A DNA stretch of 64,000 nt from Entomortierella parvispora (GCA_963573315.1 OY752153.1:186001-250000), one strand, 5' to 3'. Positions 1 to 12,080 are shown, counted from the first letter of the stretch. The notes: generated by a model not told the origin, from the sequence alone. Numbers and translations are program-made.

Positions 1-1067
1 GCTTGTTCAGGGACGACCACACCTTTTTTTTTTCCTTGTGTTGTCACACGAGAGATGTCACCATGACCCAATCGTCATGGCAAATCCGACAGAAAAGCAA
101 ATTACGCGACCGGCCCAGCACACCCTCTACTTTTACCAGGCAGACCATTGAACGCAAAGAGAGCCTGCGGGCGGCCAAGCGGCCAAACATTGTCCGAAAG
201 ACAAGCTCTCCCCCCTGTAATCAAGGAGTGAAGGAGTGGACCCTGACAGGATGTCTGTCAAGGAAACACTCGGATGCTCATCTTGTACCTCGTCAACAAA
301 CGCACACACACAGTCTATTCAGATCCAAGGATGGGTCCCCCTTGGCGCGATGGCGTTTTCTTTGTTGTCCTTGGGGATTTTTTTCACTCGTGCACAAGCT
401 TGTTCGCTATCCAGGGAAGGAGAGGTGTGTTTTTTTCTTAATGTGGTCTAGACGTTGGGCCGTCGTTCAACTTTTCTTGACCCCCTGATCTCCAAAATAT
501 GTTCCCATGGTCCTTTTTCACATCAAGACCGGCGAGGCTGTTTTGTTGTTGTTGCTGTTGTTTGTTTTTGCGATAGCAATTGATGAACAACCGGGTGATT
601 AGCGTGTCTTCATCGGACAAGTCCTTGGTCTTTCTTGTTCCTGTGTATCTTTGCAGGTACGTGATTGGTTGTCTGTACTAAGCCCGGTCAAGTCTTCATG
701 CAAACAGACCCCTCTTACGTCCCATGGATAATGCAGGGACCAGGGGCGAGGTGAGTGTTCAATCCAGGGGCGGCACAAGTGTGGACTTGATCCAATTTGC
801 GATAACTCATTTCAATTAAGCCTCGCGTGTCAGTTGATACAATACTCCCTGCATCCTTCATGTACCTGGGTTGACATGGACATTAACAAGGAGGACTTTT
901 TTCTTTTCGCCCGGCTGGCACCCTAGGGTTAATCAACCCCCTGCCTCTTAGTTTACTCCTTTCTCTCACGTATAAAAGGTAAGCTCCCCTGGCTTGCCTC
1001 CTTTTGTTTATCTTGTTCTTCAACCTGTCGCTCTCCCTCCAACTCTCGCTAATACCGACCCCAGACC
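1..1067. other. Intergenic region upstream of the carboxypeptidase gene
   Basis: No convincing gene is seen here. Open frames at the left edge are short, low in complexity (T-rich runs, a CAA/CAG-like patch near 540-570) and resemble nothing I recognise. The right part is pyrimidine-rich, as fungal promoters often are, and leads into a TATA box near 971 and the start codon at 1068. Confidence 0.6.
971..979 (+). promoter_or_regulatory. TATA box of the M14 carboxypeptidase gene
   Basis: The sequence TATAAAAGG lies 89-97 bases before the start codon at 1068, in a pyrimidine-rich stretch. Position and sequence fit a core-promoter TATA element. No experimental start site is known. Confidence 0.6.
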
Positions 1068-2737
1068 ATGAAACTGTCACTCCTCTCCCTCTCGGCCGTT
1101 GCCGCTCTGGCCATCTTCATGACCCCGGCTACAGCCCTGCCTACAGCCCTGGCTCCTTCTGACATGGTCACCTTTGATCAACACAGAGTTGTCCGTATCC
1201 AAATCCAAAACGAAGAGGAGCTAGCCACCTTGTCTGCCAATGACAACACGCTCCAACTGGATTATTTTACCCATCACAAAGTGATCGGTGGTCATGTCGA
1301 TGTCCGTATTCCTCCTCAATCGTTCAGCAAGTTCCAAGGACTGAACTTGAAGTACTCTACACTGATCGAAAATCTTCAGTCTGTTCTCGATGAAGAAAAG
1401 GTCCAAGACCAACAATTCCAAAAGACCTTCCAGGCTCAATTGAGCGAGAGCAAGAGACGCAACAGCGGTGGCAAGACTTCCTTGTCTTCGCACATTGAGG
1501 GAGCGGATGTCTACGCCGCTGCACCTGCTTGGTTCTCTGGCTACCATACCTATGCGGATCATCAAAACTGGTTGGCAACCCAGATTGCCAACAACCCGGG
1601 AAAGACCTCGGCTTTCAGCGCAGGCAAGACCTACCAGGGTCGTGACCAGGCCGGTATTAAGATCGGATCCGGCCCAAACAACGTTGTGTTCCACGGCACT
1701 CAGCATGCTCGCGAGTGGATCTCCACCATGGTGGTTGAGTAAGTCCCAATTGATTTTTTTTTTTTTTTTGGTCTCCCACGCTGGTGACTGCTGTATGTCA
1801 GTGATCCTTCTTTCGCCCTTGCCTGACTTTTTGTTCTTCATCCATTGATAACGTAACAGGTACATCATTGACCAGCTTCTGACGGGTTCTGACTCGCGTG
1901 TTTCCGGTTACTTGAAAAAGTACACTTTCCACATCATCCCCATCATGAACCCCGATGGCTTTGTTGTCACACAGACCTCGAACCGCATGCATCGCAAGAA
2001 CACCCAGAGCAACGGTGGATGCCTCGGAACTGACAGTAGGTGTCTCCAATCCTTGGCTCTCTTTTTTTGTCACTCACCCGGTTGCGGACGCGATCAGATT
2101 CTTACATACTGTGCCCCTTTCTCTATTCGCGATCGAATGTTCAATAGCCAACCGCAACTGGGGCTTTAAATGGAACCTGGGTGGCTCCTCGACCAATCCT
2201 TGCGCGGATGACTACATGGGTCCCAGTGCCTTCTCCTCACCCGAGGCTACCAACATTGGAAACTACCTAAAGAACACACCCAACGTCGTCAGCTACAGTA
2301 CGTCATGCTCTTCCTCTATCGCTCTTCTTGCACCGTGAAAACAACTCGCTAATGTGATATCGAAATCATTTTCCTTTCTTCTCATTCCACCAGTCGATTT
2401 CCACTCCTACTCCCAGTTGTGGATGGTTCCCTACGGTTACTCTGGTACGCGCCCCTCGACCTACGCCTACATGAACGGTCTCGCTGTCAAGGCAGCAGCC
2501 GCTCTCAAGGCTGTTCACGGAACACGTTTCACAACTGGTGATATCTACAACACTATCTACCCTGCCTCTGGCAACTCTGCTGATTACGCCTACTCGGTCG
2601 GAGTCAAGGCGCCCTTCGCCGTCGAATTGAGAGACACTGGCAACTATGGTTTCTCCCTCCCCGCCAACCAGATTGTCCCCTCGGGTGAAGAAACCTGGGC
2701 TGCCTTTGCCACCATCTTGGATAACATCCAGGTTTAA
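1068..2737 (+). CDS. Secreted zinc metallocarboxypeptidase, family M14A
   Basis: Predicted secreted protease that removes C-terminal amino acids from peptides. Four exons join in frame: 1068-1738, 1860-2035, 2148-2297 and 2394-2737, giving 446 residues. The first ~24 residues form a signal peptide. A propeptide-like region follows, to about residue 145, and then the catalytic domain. Zinc ligands are visible as H213 and E216 in HAREW and H336 in IDFHSYSQ. The catalytic Glu is E410 in VELRDTG, and NRNWGFKW is a typical family motif. The residue aligned to the specificity position 255 of bovine CPA is Ala (GNSADY), not Asp. This suggests carboxypeptidase A-like preference for hydrophobic C-termini (inference). 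A TATA box lies upstream and AATAAA lies at 2976. Confidence 0.93.
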
Positions 2738-3924
2738 TATTAGCAAAAAAAAAAAAAAAGAGAGTTGGGGGGATTGAGCCAAGAGCTTGGCTGTTCAGTT
2801 TTGGGAATGAGGAAGCAAGGGGGGAGGGGGGAGGGAAATGAAACGCCGGGTGTTTTGTTTGTTCTTTCCTCCCCATACTCTTCTTCCTATTTTTTTTGTA
2901 TGTATCTCTCTTTTATCTTAGTGGTGTGGGGGTATGGGGTGCAGGCCACTTCGTCTATCCAAAAAAGTTTTTTTCAATAAAAACCAGAAAAAGTTGCAAA
3001 AGGAATGAAGAGGGTGAAGAGATTAGGCGAGGGCGCGCGCCTCACCTCACTCACACTGCGCACAGGTAGCATGTATTCTATTTTCCTAGCTGCAATGCAG
3101 GCACAACGCCTTGTCTTAGTCTACGAACCGAGGAGTAGGGCGTATGTCTGCGACTCTGTACGCCCTTGTCGCGTCTCGTTTTTTTTTCTGCCCTGTTCAC
3201 CGGTAGCGTCATCTAATAATAAACGTTATCGTGAGGTGGCGCCCAGGAGAACCCGTTTGTCCAGCAAAGTGAATGGGATCTATGAACCCTCGAGGGATTA
3301 ACGCCTTGTCTTTTGTCCTGTAGCAAAAAAGAAGGAAGGAACGGGCGAGGATCATCAAAGATCCATGGTATGGGGTTAAAAATAAACGATGCTGCTTATA
3401 GACATGGTAGATATAGTGCCGGTAGTGCAGCACTAGAGCGCCTGCTGTGGTCCGACAGGTGCAGTCTGTAATTGCTTTTAATCGGTAATTGCAGTTGGAA
3501 TGTACCCTCGGGGATAGGAGAGGGAAGGAGACAGGGAGAGAGAGCTTCACAGGGACAAAAAGCTGTCTCGCTTTGCTGAAGGCGGAAATTTTTGCCCACG
3601 CGGTTGGAGCAGTTTGTTATTTTTGGACGTGAGAGCACCACTATCTTGGTCCTGTGGGACAGAGAGGGAGGGTCCACTGGACCACTGCATCGACACCGCT
3701 CGAGATACATAATTGCAGGGAATAGCAGCAAATGAACGAGTGGACAATGACCACCCGACGACAGACCAAAAAAAGCCCTGGCAAAGACAGCAAGGGTCCC
3801 TCTTTCTCTCTTTTCCTATAAAAGCCGTTGGATCCATCCCTGTTTTCCCCATCATCATCTTCTCCACATTCTCCATCCTCTCCACTCTCCCTCCCTCCCT
3901 CCTCTACACACTTGATCCAACACA
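2738..3924. other. Intergenic region between the carboxypeptidase and a small secreted protein gene
   Basis: The left part is a 3' UTR with a poly(A) run near 2745 and AATAAA at 2976-2981. The middle contains only short overlapping frames on both strands without recognisable domains. The right end is the promoter of the next gene, with TATAAAA at 3817 and a CT-rich stretch up to 3924. Confidence 0.55.
3817..3823 (+). promoter_or_regulatory. TATA box of the small secreted protein gene
   Basis: TATAAAA lies about 100 bases before the ATG at 3925, followed by a strongly CT-rich leader. This is the same arrangement as at 971 for the neighbouring secreted protease. Confidence 0.6.
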
Positions 3925-4434
3925 ATGCGCATCGCCCTTTTCTCTGCCCTCTCCGTCTTGGCGCTCGGTCTCCTCCGCACCGACGCTGCCACCACCAACG
4001 TGGTCCGCATCGACGCCAAATCCGGCCTCGTCTGCTTGATCCTCCCTCCCCCCGGCAAGTTGATCGGTGACACTGAGCAGGATGGTCACGTTCAATGCAC
4101 AGATGGCAAGCCCAAGCTCTTGCCCAGCAAATTCTTTGCCTCAAAGAACTTCCAGACCACCAAGGACTACGTCCAGGCCTGGGGTTACATGAACGATGCC
4201 AGTGTCGGTTTGCTCAAGAAGGACGGTGGTGGACAATACGATATCCACAAGGATTCCGGAAAGAACATTGCCCCCGGTTACCCAGTCTTTGTCGAGTTGC
4301 TCGAGCCCGATACTGGTCGCTGGTGCATCCGTTTCTGCCACGAGTTGGGCCCCCACTGCAACATGAGCCACTCCAGCGATGGATGCGAAGGTGCCTTGGG
4401 AATCACCGACTGGCCCAAGCCCAAGAAGCACTAA
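3925..4434 (+). CDS. Small secreted protein of unknown function (169 aa)
   Basis: Intronless frame of 169 residues. Residues 1-21 form a clear signal peptide (hydrophobic core ending in TDAAT). The mature part has six cysteines: one near residue 37, one in the HVQC segment, and four clustered near the C-terminus in the CIRFC, HC and GC segments. An even number fits disulfide bonding. No transmembrane segment or GPI signal is present, and the tail is basic (WPKPKKH). I do not recognise the domain. TATA box, CT-rich leader and AATAAA at 4487 mark a well-formed transcription unit. The regular codon use suggests good expression (inference). It could be an effector-like or cell-wall-associated protein, but the sequence does not decide this. 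Confidence 0.85.
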   Translation: MRIALFSALSVLALGLLRTDAATTNVVRIDAKSGLVCLILPPPGKLIGDTEQDGHVQCTDGKPKLLPSKFFASKNFQTTKDYVQAWGYMNDASVGLLKKDGGGQYDIHKDSGKNIAPGYPVFVELLEPDTGRWCIRFCHELGPHCNMSHSSDGCEGALGITDWPKPKKH

Positions 4435-5581
4435 ACAAAAGTGCTTTCATCGTTCTCGACCTTCAAAGAGGAGAAAGCGCTCTTGCAATAAAAGAAAAAA
4501 TATAGAAAGAGAAAAAACAAGATCAGTGAGCGGCAGCGGCGTGTGTGTATGTGTGGAAGACCTATTTTTACCCCCTTGAGCATGAAAGGGGGGAATGTCG
4601 CCCGGATCGTCTGACCTGTCGGTCAGTTTGGTGAATGTAGGGTATGCAAAAACCCCTCAATTGCAAATGGCAAACTCACTTGTCCAAATTAGTCCTTCCA
4701 AAAAATCCTGTAACTCGTCACCCCAACATATCCGGGCTTTGGTACAATTGAGACTCAAAGTTGGATCGATTCCCGGGACGAATTTTTCCTTGAGGGGTGC
4801 TTGGGTCTTCCCAAGAAATCGCTCTCTTTTTTCTGTCACTTTGCCTCGTCGCACGCTCTGTCCTCTCGCTTGGACTCTGTGGGTAGCGCATGTAAGCGGA
4901 GGAGTGGAGGCGCTTTGATATGAAAGCCAGTGTTTTGGTGGGGGTGAGCTTTTGACGAGCGTTGACGCGAATACCGGGGAGAACTTTGCGCTACTCGACG
5001 AGCTCATTTTCGTTTTTACGCTAGCTCTCTTTGACGAGTGGTACGCGCGTGCACGCACAGCAATTGAGGTGAAAGGAATTTCCCTGCAGCAGACCTACGC
5101 CGATCTGCTGCAACCTGCAGAGTGGGGGTGTCCCGCGGAAAAAGCTCCAACAGTTGCCTTGCTGCTGAAGGTGTGTGGTTTTGCACACAAAGAAGACACA
5201 GAAGAGTCGTACAAGAGGTTAATCCGCCCCTCCCATCTTCGATGTTGCCTCTCTCATGAGTCGGCTATGCAATCATGCAAAAGACAGACTCGCACAAGCA
5301 CGCGGTCCATTAAGAGAGTACAAGGGCAAAGCTGTTGGGTGTTTGGTTTTTTGGTGTTGTTTAGTTCCTGTTGTTTCGTTTCTTCTTTCCTCTTTCCGCC
5401 CTCTCATTTTCTCTTTGCCTGCCTGGAAAATCCTCATCTCTTCGGATCAATTGGGCCTTCGCCAACCGCCGTCCGACCGGTGGGAATCCTCCCATTCGAC
5501 CCCACTCTTGACTTCACTCGTCTCCACTCCACTCTACCTTACTCTACCCCCCTGACTTTCCTTTGAAGAAGATACACCGCC
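4435..5581. other. Intergenic region, no supported gene
   Basis: Contains the 3' UTR of the small secreted protein (AATAAA at 4487-4492) and then about 1 kb in which frames on both strands are short and unlike known proteins. A CT-rich promoter-like stretch precedes the Kelch pseudogene start at 5582. An open stretch near 4952-5230 on the plus strand looks weakly coding, but it has no start context, signal peptide or domain. Confidence 0.5.
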
Positions 5582-8424
5582 ATGTCTCATCTGCACGGTC
5601 GGTCGTCCTTCGACTTTGCCATTCTCCTCTTTGCCCTTGCTTCCCTCCTGCACAGCTTGTCAGTAGTCTCGGCAATCACCCCTGTACCAGTCACTTACCC
5701 TGCCTATGCAACAGTGAACGATATACTCTATGTTCTGGGTGGATCACCCGACGCAAAGAATCCGTCTCTGGGATTCTACTCGCTGAATTGAACGACGTCC
5801 TGGGACGTCTCGGCCCCTCATGGACTGCCCTTCCGACTAGTTCGGGTGGCGTGTTGGCTCCCAGTGTGTGGCAACAGTCCATGGTCGTGACCTCGGACAA
5901 GAGTAGGATGTTCATCTGGGATTTTACCAACCCGACAGCTGCCGTCACCTTCAATTTTGCCCAGAATACATGGACCAGCTCTCCGCTGCCGCTGTCGGCG
6001 TGGTATGGAAAACTCCCTGGCTTGACGGCCTTGATTGATCCACAGTCTCCAAGTCCTGGAAAGGTCTATGTGCCCAGTGGATGTCCGCTCACAGTAGGGG
6101 CGTCGACAGAGTCGCTTACATGTGTTGCCAATATGGCGACGGCCTCAACATACTCGTTCGTTTCTATGTCCCCACCTCCAGGGGTAAGTGGAGTCCAGTA
6201 CTATTCCTTTCTGCAGTCTTCTGCACGACAGTCAGCCATGTTGTACGGAGGGATTGGACCACAGAATACACCTAACCCCACTATGATCGAGACCCCTATG
6301 AACCTACCTGCTCTTACGACAGGAGGCCGGAGGACGGTTGTAAGTGATTCTTCTCCTTCCACACAGCTGTCATTATAATCCCAAACGCTAACAGTCAACG
6401 TGTGTTGTCAAATGAAACGCACGATATAGACAACCCAGGGCCTTTCCCCTGGTGATCTCAACTCACATTGCATGGTGCAGAGTATGCAAGATTGAGCGAT
6501 TCAGTGTTTCAAGGATAAGCACTCCAGTGTCATCTCTAATCGTCTCCTCCCATCTCTTTGTGACCAACAGCGTCCGATGGCTCAAAGATGATCTTATTTG
6601 GTGGCATTAGTTCCAAGAATGTGGTCTCGTCAGGGCTTTTCATCCTTGATATCGCCACTTTGACATGGTCACAGGGTGCCAATCCTGGAGCAACCAACAC
6701 CCGATACGGCCATCTCTGTGCTACGAATGGCAACAGCTTCATTGCTTGGGGAGGAAACTGCTATCTACTAATTAGTCTCAGAGACAGAACTGAAAGGACT
6801 GTGGCTGACAAAAACATTCTTGGATGGCCTTGGGCAATAGGGCAGATCGCACTGAACGTAGTGGCAGCAAGCAGCGCGCCTTTGATCTACAACATCCCGA
6901 CAAACAATTGGGTCGGTACCTTTGTTGTCTCGGGATCCCTCCCTGTCCAAACACCCCAACCAACAGGAGCGATAGGTGAAAGTGGAGGCGCACCGGGATC
7001 TGGTGGAAGCTCAGGAGGACCAAATTCACCAGAAAAGAGTTCGAGCAGCGGCAGAGTCATTGGTGGAGCTGTGGGCAGCGTTCTCATTGTGATCTTGATT
7101 GGGGGTTTCGCCTTTAGATGGCGTAAGAGAACCAGGGGTCAGACTTCTCCACCATTCCCGATGGCGATGAAAAAGGCTGACATCGACAATGGCCCTACAC
7201 GAGTCCAAAAGAAGGGAGGTGTATTTCCTTGGGGCAAAAGGGGCGGCAACATTGAGGATGATGACACTGACGACGGCGGGCACGCAGCGACAAAGAGAGT
7301 GAGCGAAGCGCCCACCAGTTCTACATACAGCACTCGACCTTCTCGCTCCTCGTACAACTCAAAGCCCCCTCCCCCACCTCCACCATCTTCTCCTCCCAAA
7401 AGGCGACCACCTCCACCTCCACCACGACTGTCACCGCCACCGTCACCTCCTCCTCAACATACTCCAGCTGTATCCATCCCATTAGCAAAAATCCCTCTTT
7501 CATCTCACAAGAGGAATGACCCACAAAACTACGATGAATCACTCCCGTCAAAAGGACAGGAATCTCCATTGGACGGATACTATGACAAAGACGCCCTTTT
7601 CTTGGCCAATAATCCCTAGCGGCACCTGACTGAAGAACACGCTCCCCAATATCTGCGTACGACGGCCTCGACCCCGAAATCCTCAGCAACTCATTCAGGA
7701 TAACCTGACTAATCTGGAGACGTGGATTGTGCGAAACTCTATCCACGGTCCTCAGGCCGACATTGGCCCTATTCCGCAGGCGCCTCAAGCGATTGACTTT
7801 GCGGATGGCCAGAACACAGTCAATAACCCCCATGGCGAGATTAAGGTATCAATACCTAAAGCACCCCAAACACTGGACGCGACAGGATATGGCGCAAGCG
7901 CTGTCAATGACCCTCACGGCAAGATGGAGGTATCTGTATCCAAAGCGCCTCAAGCAGGAGATGCAACAGGGTATGGTTCAAGAGCTATCGGTGGTCCTCA
8001 TGGCGAGATGAACCAGGGTATCCCTCAAGCACCTCAATCACTGGACTTGGCAGGAAATGGAAGTGAGGATGTCATCTACCGTAATTCGTATATCCCATCG
8101 CCGGCTAGCTCGTTTGTTCCCCCTCCACTAGGTAGATATATCCCTCCTCCTCCAGGCACATTCGTCCCCTCTCCACTTTCTTCGTTGGTCCCTCCTCCGG
8201 GCACTTTCGTTCCATCTCCACTTTCTTCATTGGTCCCTCCTCCACCACCGCCTTCAAAGGTCTCGTCTCCGGCCAGAGACCAACCTGCCCCTCAACGTGA
8301 ATCCGAGCTGATGAAGAGAAAATTGAAGCTGCTGCAAGCTCAACACGAACTTTCACTGGAGAGGATTCGGTTAGAAGAAGAGTCGCAAAAACTGAAGACT
8401 GAGCGCCTGAGGGGCGTTCAATGA
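5582..8424 (+). pseudogene. Decayed Kelch-repeat, single-pass membrane protein with proline-rich tail
   Basis: The order is a signal peptide (from 5582), a Kelch-type beta-propeller (ILYVLGGS, WDFTN, MILFGGISS and GHLCATNGNSFIAWGG segments), a single transmembrane helix near 7060-7125 followed by a basic stop-transfer patch, and a cytosolic region. The cytosolic part has polyproline blocks, three to four repeats with cores like IPKAPQTLDATGYG, and a terminal coiled coil. Coding capacity is broken. There is a TGA at 5789-5791, a one-base frameshift near 5817, a TAG at 7617-7619 with continuation in another frame, a further TGA at 7631, and another frame change near 7690-7710. An intron runs from about 6342 to 6570, but its donor and phase no longer fit cleanly. 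Several independent lesions favour a true pseudogene over one sequencing error. A functional relative was probably a surface sensor or scaffold (inference). Confidence 0.8.
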
Positions 8425-8788
8425 GGGGATACCATTAATAATATTAACCCGTAGTTTTGGGCAAATTGCCTTGCCTTGTGTAAAACGATTTCCTGCACTG
8501 CATTCTTTTTCTTTAAAAAACGTATCCAAGTGTTGTGATGACGGAACAAGAGGAAGATATGGAATAAGAACGAGCATGAGGAGAAGTTGCAGAGGGGGAA
8601 GTGGGAATGCAAGGGAAGAGGATGGAAAATGTCCTGCGCGGAGAGAGTCCGGACTGATGGCAGGACTGAGATCAAAGAAGCACAAGGCAGAGCCCATTTA
8701 CACCGCACGGCCTGCGCTCTTGAGCTGCGGCCAACTTCGCCTCATTCCTCCTTTCATTCGTTCATGCAATTCACTCCATCGCCGCACC

Positions 8789-11278
8789 ATGTCACTGTGT
8801 GGTCTCCCACATGAATGTCTTGAGCCCATTCTCAACCTCCTCGTAGGTCATGAGAACCGATCGCTTGTGTGCCTTCTTAAAGTCAACAAACGCCTTTACC
8901 ACGCCACTTTGCCGCTTATATACTCCGATGCCTTCCGCTTTCATTACACTTCTCCATATACCGCCCTTTATTCTCCTCAGGGGTTGAAGCTCGTCCAAAC
9001 CCTACTCCGTCAACGACCGCCTGAGGATGTCAGCGACCTGCTTGACGCTGCCTACGATGTCTTTCCTGAACACCCCCCCTCGAACCCCGAGCAGGATCAT
9101 GACAGTAGAACGACAGAGATGGATATCGATTTCCAGGAAAAGAACTCAACAATCCCGATAACCACGATGTCCGCAGGGTTGGAATTTGACTACCTCTCGT
9201 ACATAAATGACTTTCGCTATCTCGAAGTCGTCATTTTCAAGCCCACCTATATCACTATCGGCGAGACACATGTCCAATTCGATTTTTCAGCCTACCCGCA
9301 TAGACTTGTCAATTGGGCGTCCAAGTCTAATCATAACCCCCTGTGCCCGCCAGCTTACATAAGGGCTCGCCAGCCTTCGTGGTTACTCTCCTATGGTACT
9401 TTAGCAGCCTCCATCCGACGAGACCTCACTTGGACACTCTGCTCTCCTGTCTTTGAGCAGATCCGTGTGATGACCATTCCTCTCTCTGATATGGGGCGGT
9501 ACTTGGATTCTATCGAGCGATTCAAGTCTCTTAAGAATGTTGTATTCAAGATGGACGAGATGTGGGATGTTAGTTACTTCCAAGATGCCCTATCTCAAGC
9601 AGAGACGGATGATGAAGTCAAAGAGTTGCGGAGGATACGGGATAGGCGTGACGAACAACTCAAAAGTATGGCCACGTTCGTAAAGAGGCACCAAGCACTG
9701 TTCCCAGATGTGCTTCAAGACGTCGACTGTCCTATAGACACCACCTGGCCGAAGTCAGTGAGATGCCCAAAGTTGATTTGCGATCGCCTAAAGAGTCTAC
9801 TTCTAGGGACCAATCGCCCAACGGCCATTAATGAGTATAATGTCGGTGAATTGGCTGACAGGATCACCTCCGTGGACCTAAGACTGGTTGAGACTATAGC
9901 CCTAGAAGGCCGAGTTACCACCTTGACATTAAGGGACCCGAGTTTCTTGAGTCGTTGTCGAGCTTTGAAAACATTGACCATCAACGCATTGGGAGCAGGA
10001 TCGTTCGCGTGGGCTGTCAAGGAAAGGATCGCCTGGGAGGAGGAAATATCAAGAATCGGCTCGTCATCATCTTCAAAGTGGTCGCCTCTCATTCCTCTTG
10101 AGAAATTAACACTTTCGACGCGACTTGGATTCAAGGACGAGCCGGATGATGTTGTGCGAGCATTTGGAAGCACTCTAAGTTCAGCCAAGTTTTTCGATCA
10201 TTCAAGTACGGGAACAGCGATGGAAGAGTTCCAAATAGGAAGGGGCTGGTCCCTGCCTGCGATGAAGGAGTTCAGGTTCAGTGTCGGAAGGACACGGCTG
10301 TTGGTGGACCCAGACATGTACACCTCTGTGTTTGGAGAGAATCTAACTCAACTGTCACTTTCGGACAGGTCTTCTGGTTACGACGTTCAAGATCTCTACA
10401 CTTGTCATCCTGGGAGTTTACCCAACCTCAAATATTTGACCCTTGAAGGATGGCCGGCATTGGTATTCCACCCAGACACATTACTTCGGGCTCCAAATCT
10501 CAAGTTTCTTGAAATTGAACTCTACTTTATGATGAAGCCACGGGGCGAACTTTTGGCGTCATTCCAGCAAGGGCCTCACCTGACTCTGGTCGATGGGTCG
10601 CGGAAAACTGCTTCATGCTCGATCGGTCGCCGAGTTGTATGGACCTGGGACTGGTATCTTCCACGTCTTCACCTCTTAAGGTTGTCATCCGAGTTTGCGT
10701 ATCTATTTCAATTTCGGATGCTGACAGGTTGTCCTTCGCTTCTTGATCTTACACTCAACATGGAGGTCTTCCAGCAGGCACATTCGCGCGTTCTGTCTTT
10801 GAACGATTTTATTCTTGTCGATGGCTCTACAGCCAATGATGGCTCTCCGTTGGTGTCCCCAGTTTCCTCGTCCTCTTCTGCACCTTTAACTTCGCACATG
10901 AATAATCCTCCGCTAATCAAAACCAGGATTAAGCGATTGACACTCTGTGGCGCCTGGATGTTGGATGATGATTTGCGAGCGACAGTTTTCAAGAACGTGT
11001 TTCCTGATCTGCACTATCTTAGTGAGTCTGGCACTTCAGGTTATTCTCTCCGAGGATGGGTTTCGGCACTGCGGGAATTGCGGCGACTGGAGAACACGTT
11101 TTGTAGGCCAGTCGACATGGGAATGATTACCGCAGATCGGTTAATGGACCTGGATCTTGTCCCTTTGGAGCATACAGCTTTGGTGGGACTTACTGACAGT
11201 GTTCATCACAGGCCAGGGCTTAATTTTTGTGGCAAAAAGTGGTTCTTTAGAGGAGGGACTGAAATGGAGGCCGACTAA
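8789..11278 (+). CDS. F-box/LRR-like protein, intact copy A
   Basis: Uninterrupted 829-residue protein. Residues 1-45 (SLCGLPHECLEPILNLLV, then VCLLKVNKRLYHATLPLIY) resemble an F-box: hydrophobic helices with a Leu-Pro start and a conserved Leu-rich second helix. The remainder is an irregular leucine-rich-repeat-like solenoid, for example LTQLSLSDRSS and LKYLTLEGWPALVFHP. F-box proteins of this type normally recruit substrates to SCF ubiquitin ligases through Skp1. Substrate and partner are unknown. The ATG at 8789 is chosen over upstream in-frame codons because the F-box begins immediately after it and the paralogue at 24367 starts identically. The paralogue is broken, and a more distant relative at 27135-29666 is intact. 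Confidence 0.8.
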   Translation: MSLCGLPHECLEPILNLLVGHENRSLVCLLKVNKRLYHATLPLIYSDAFRFHYTSPYTALYSPQGLKLVQTLLRQRPPEDVSDLLDAAYDVFPEHPPSNPEQDHDSRTTEMDIDFQEKNSTIPITTMSAGLEFDYLSYINDFRYLEVVIFKPTYITIGETHVQFDFSAYPHRLVNWASKSNHNPLCPPAYIRARQPSWLLSYGTLAASIRRDLTWTLCSPVFEQIRVMTIPLSDMGRYLDSIERFKSLKNVVFKMDEMWDVSYFQDALSQAETDDEVKELRRIRDRRDEQLKSMATFVKRHQALFPDVLQDVDCPIDTTWPKSVRCPKLICDRLKSLLLGTNRPTAINEYNVGELADRITSVDLRLVETIALEGRVTTLTLRDPSFLSRCRALKTLTINALGAGSFAWAVKERIAWEEEISRIGSSSSSKWSPLIPLEKLTLSTRLGFKDEPDDVVRAFGSTLSSAKFFDHSSTGTAMEEFQIGRGWSLPAMKEFRFSVGRTRLLVDPDMYTSVFGENLTQLSLSDRSSGYDVQDLYTCHPGSLPNLKYLTLEGWPALVFHPDTLLRAPNLKFLEIELYFMMKPRGELLASFQQGPHLTLVDGSRKTASCSIGRRVVWTWDWYLPRLHLLRLSSEFAYLFQFRMLTGCPSLLDLTLNMEVFQQAHSRVLSLNDFILVDGSTANDGSPLVSPVSSSSSAPLTSHMNNPPLIKTRIKRLTLCGAWMLDDDLRATVFKNVFPDLHYLSESGTSGYSLRGWVSALRELRRLENTFCRPVDMGMITADRLMDLDLVPLEHTALVGLTDSVHHRPGLNFCGKKWFFRGGTEMEAD

Positions 11279-11900
11279 GGTATACCCACAACCCACCTCC
11301 CTTATGTCCTTTCTAATATTATCAACGCCATAGAGCAGAACACACAAAGTGATAAAAAAAGCAGGGATCTAGTTTGAAGTGCCCTGGGGAGGGGCAGTGG
11401 AAGGGATTGCTCCTTTGACGCGTCATTCCAATGTTCATTGCACCCTTGTAATTTACATCCATTACGATGGGTGCGGTCTTCCACAATAGAGTGCGCAGCT
11501 CTGAGGATGATCTACCATTTTGGAAAGACCTCGCTTGTTTCGCGCAGTACGTGGAGGGGCTGAAGGATCGATTGTACTGATCTCGTGGGAGGTGGATCTC
11601 TCAAGGTCGCACTCACCTATGGGTGATAGCGGTTCTTTGATCACGGAGGGTTGCAAAGAATCTCATTGTGGACACGCCGCTTTCGATCTTTGACAACGAG
11701 TTTTTGGTTTGGGTTTCGGTCTTCACATCAACGCCCGTTGTTTAGAGGAGTATGGGATGTTTGTTGGTTGAAATGCAGGGGCGGAATGCTGATGGGATGC
11801 AGCGCAGCAACCAATGTCAAGTGATGAGACCAGTGCAGCATGCAGCATGCAACATGGAAGCAATTGATGACTGAATCCCGAGGGTCCGCCACACGACTGG
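11279..11900. other. Intergenic region downstream of F-box copy A
   Basis: No gene is seen. It leads into the 20-bp tandem array at 11901 and shows no recognisable protein on either strand. Confidence 0.5.
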
Positions 11901-12080
11901 TGGCAAGGCGCGAAGGTTAGTGGCGAAGCGCGAGAGTTAGTGGCAAGACACGAGAGTTAGTGGCAAGACACGAGAGTTAATGGCAAGACAAAAGAGTTGG
12001 CGGCAAGGCGCGAGAGTTGGTGGCAAGACAAAAGAGTTGGTGGCAAGGCGCGAGGGTGAGTGGCAAGGCACAAGAGTTGG
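11901..12080. repeat. Tandem array, nine units of exactly 20 bp
   Basis: Nine consecutive 20-base units with consensus TGGCAAGACACGAGAGTTAG fill 11901-12080. Variation is mainly CGCGAG versus CACGAG or CAAAAG. The phase never slips. A short reverse-complement copy (CTCTCGTGTCTT) occurs about 60 bases downstream, near 12138-12149, so the last units could pair with it. The array abuts the LINE and could be its 5' UTR or an independent minisatellite. Confidence 0.85.

Noticed and set aside
3..488. Open frame of 161 codons at the left edge, with overlapping shorter frames
   Set aside because: No domain, biased composition and no conserved start context; it looks like chance reading through T-rich promoter sequence.
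1221..1868. Minus-strand frame of 215 codons opposite carboxypeptidase exon 1
   Set aside because: Shadow of the M14 coding exon; the composition follows the opposite strand and the frame crosses the intron.
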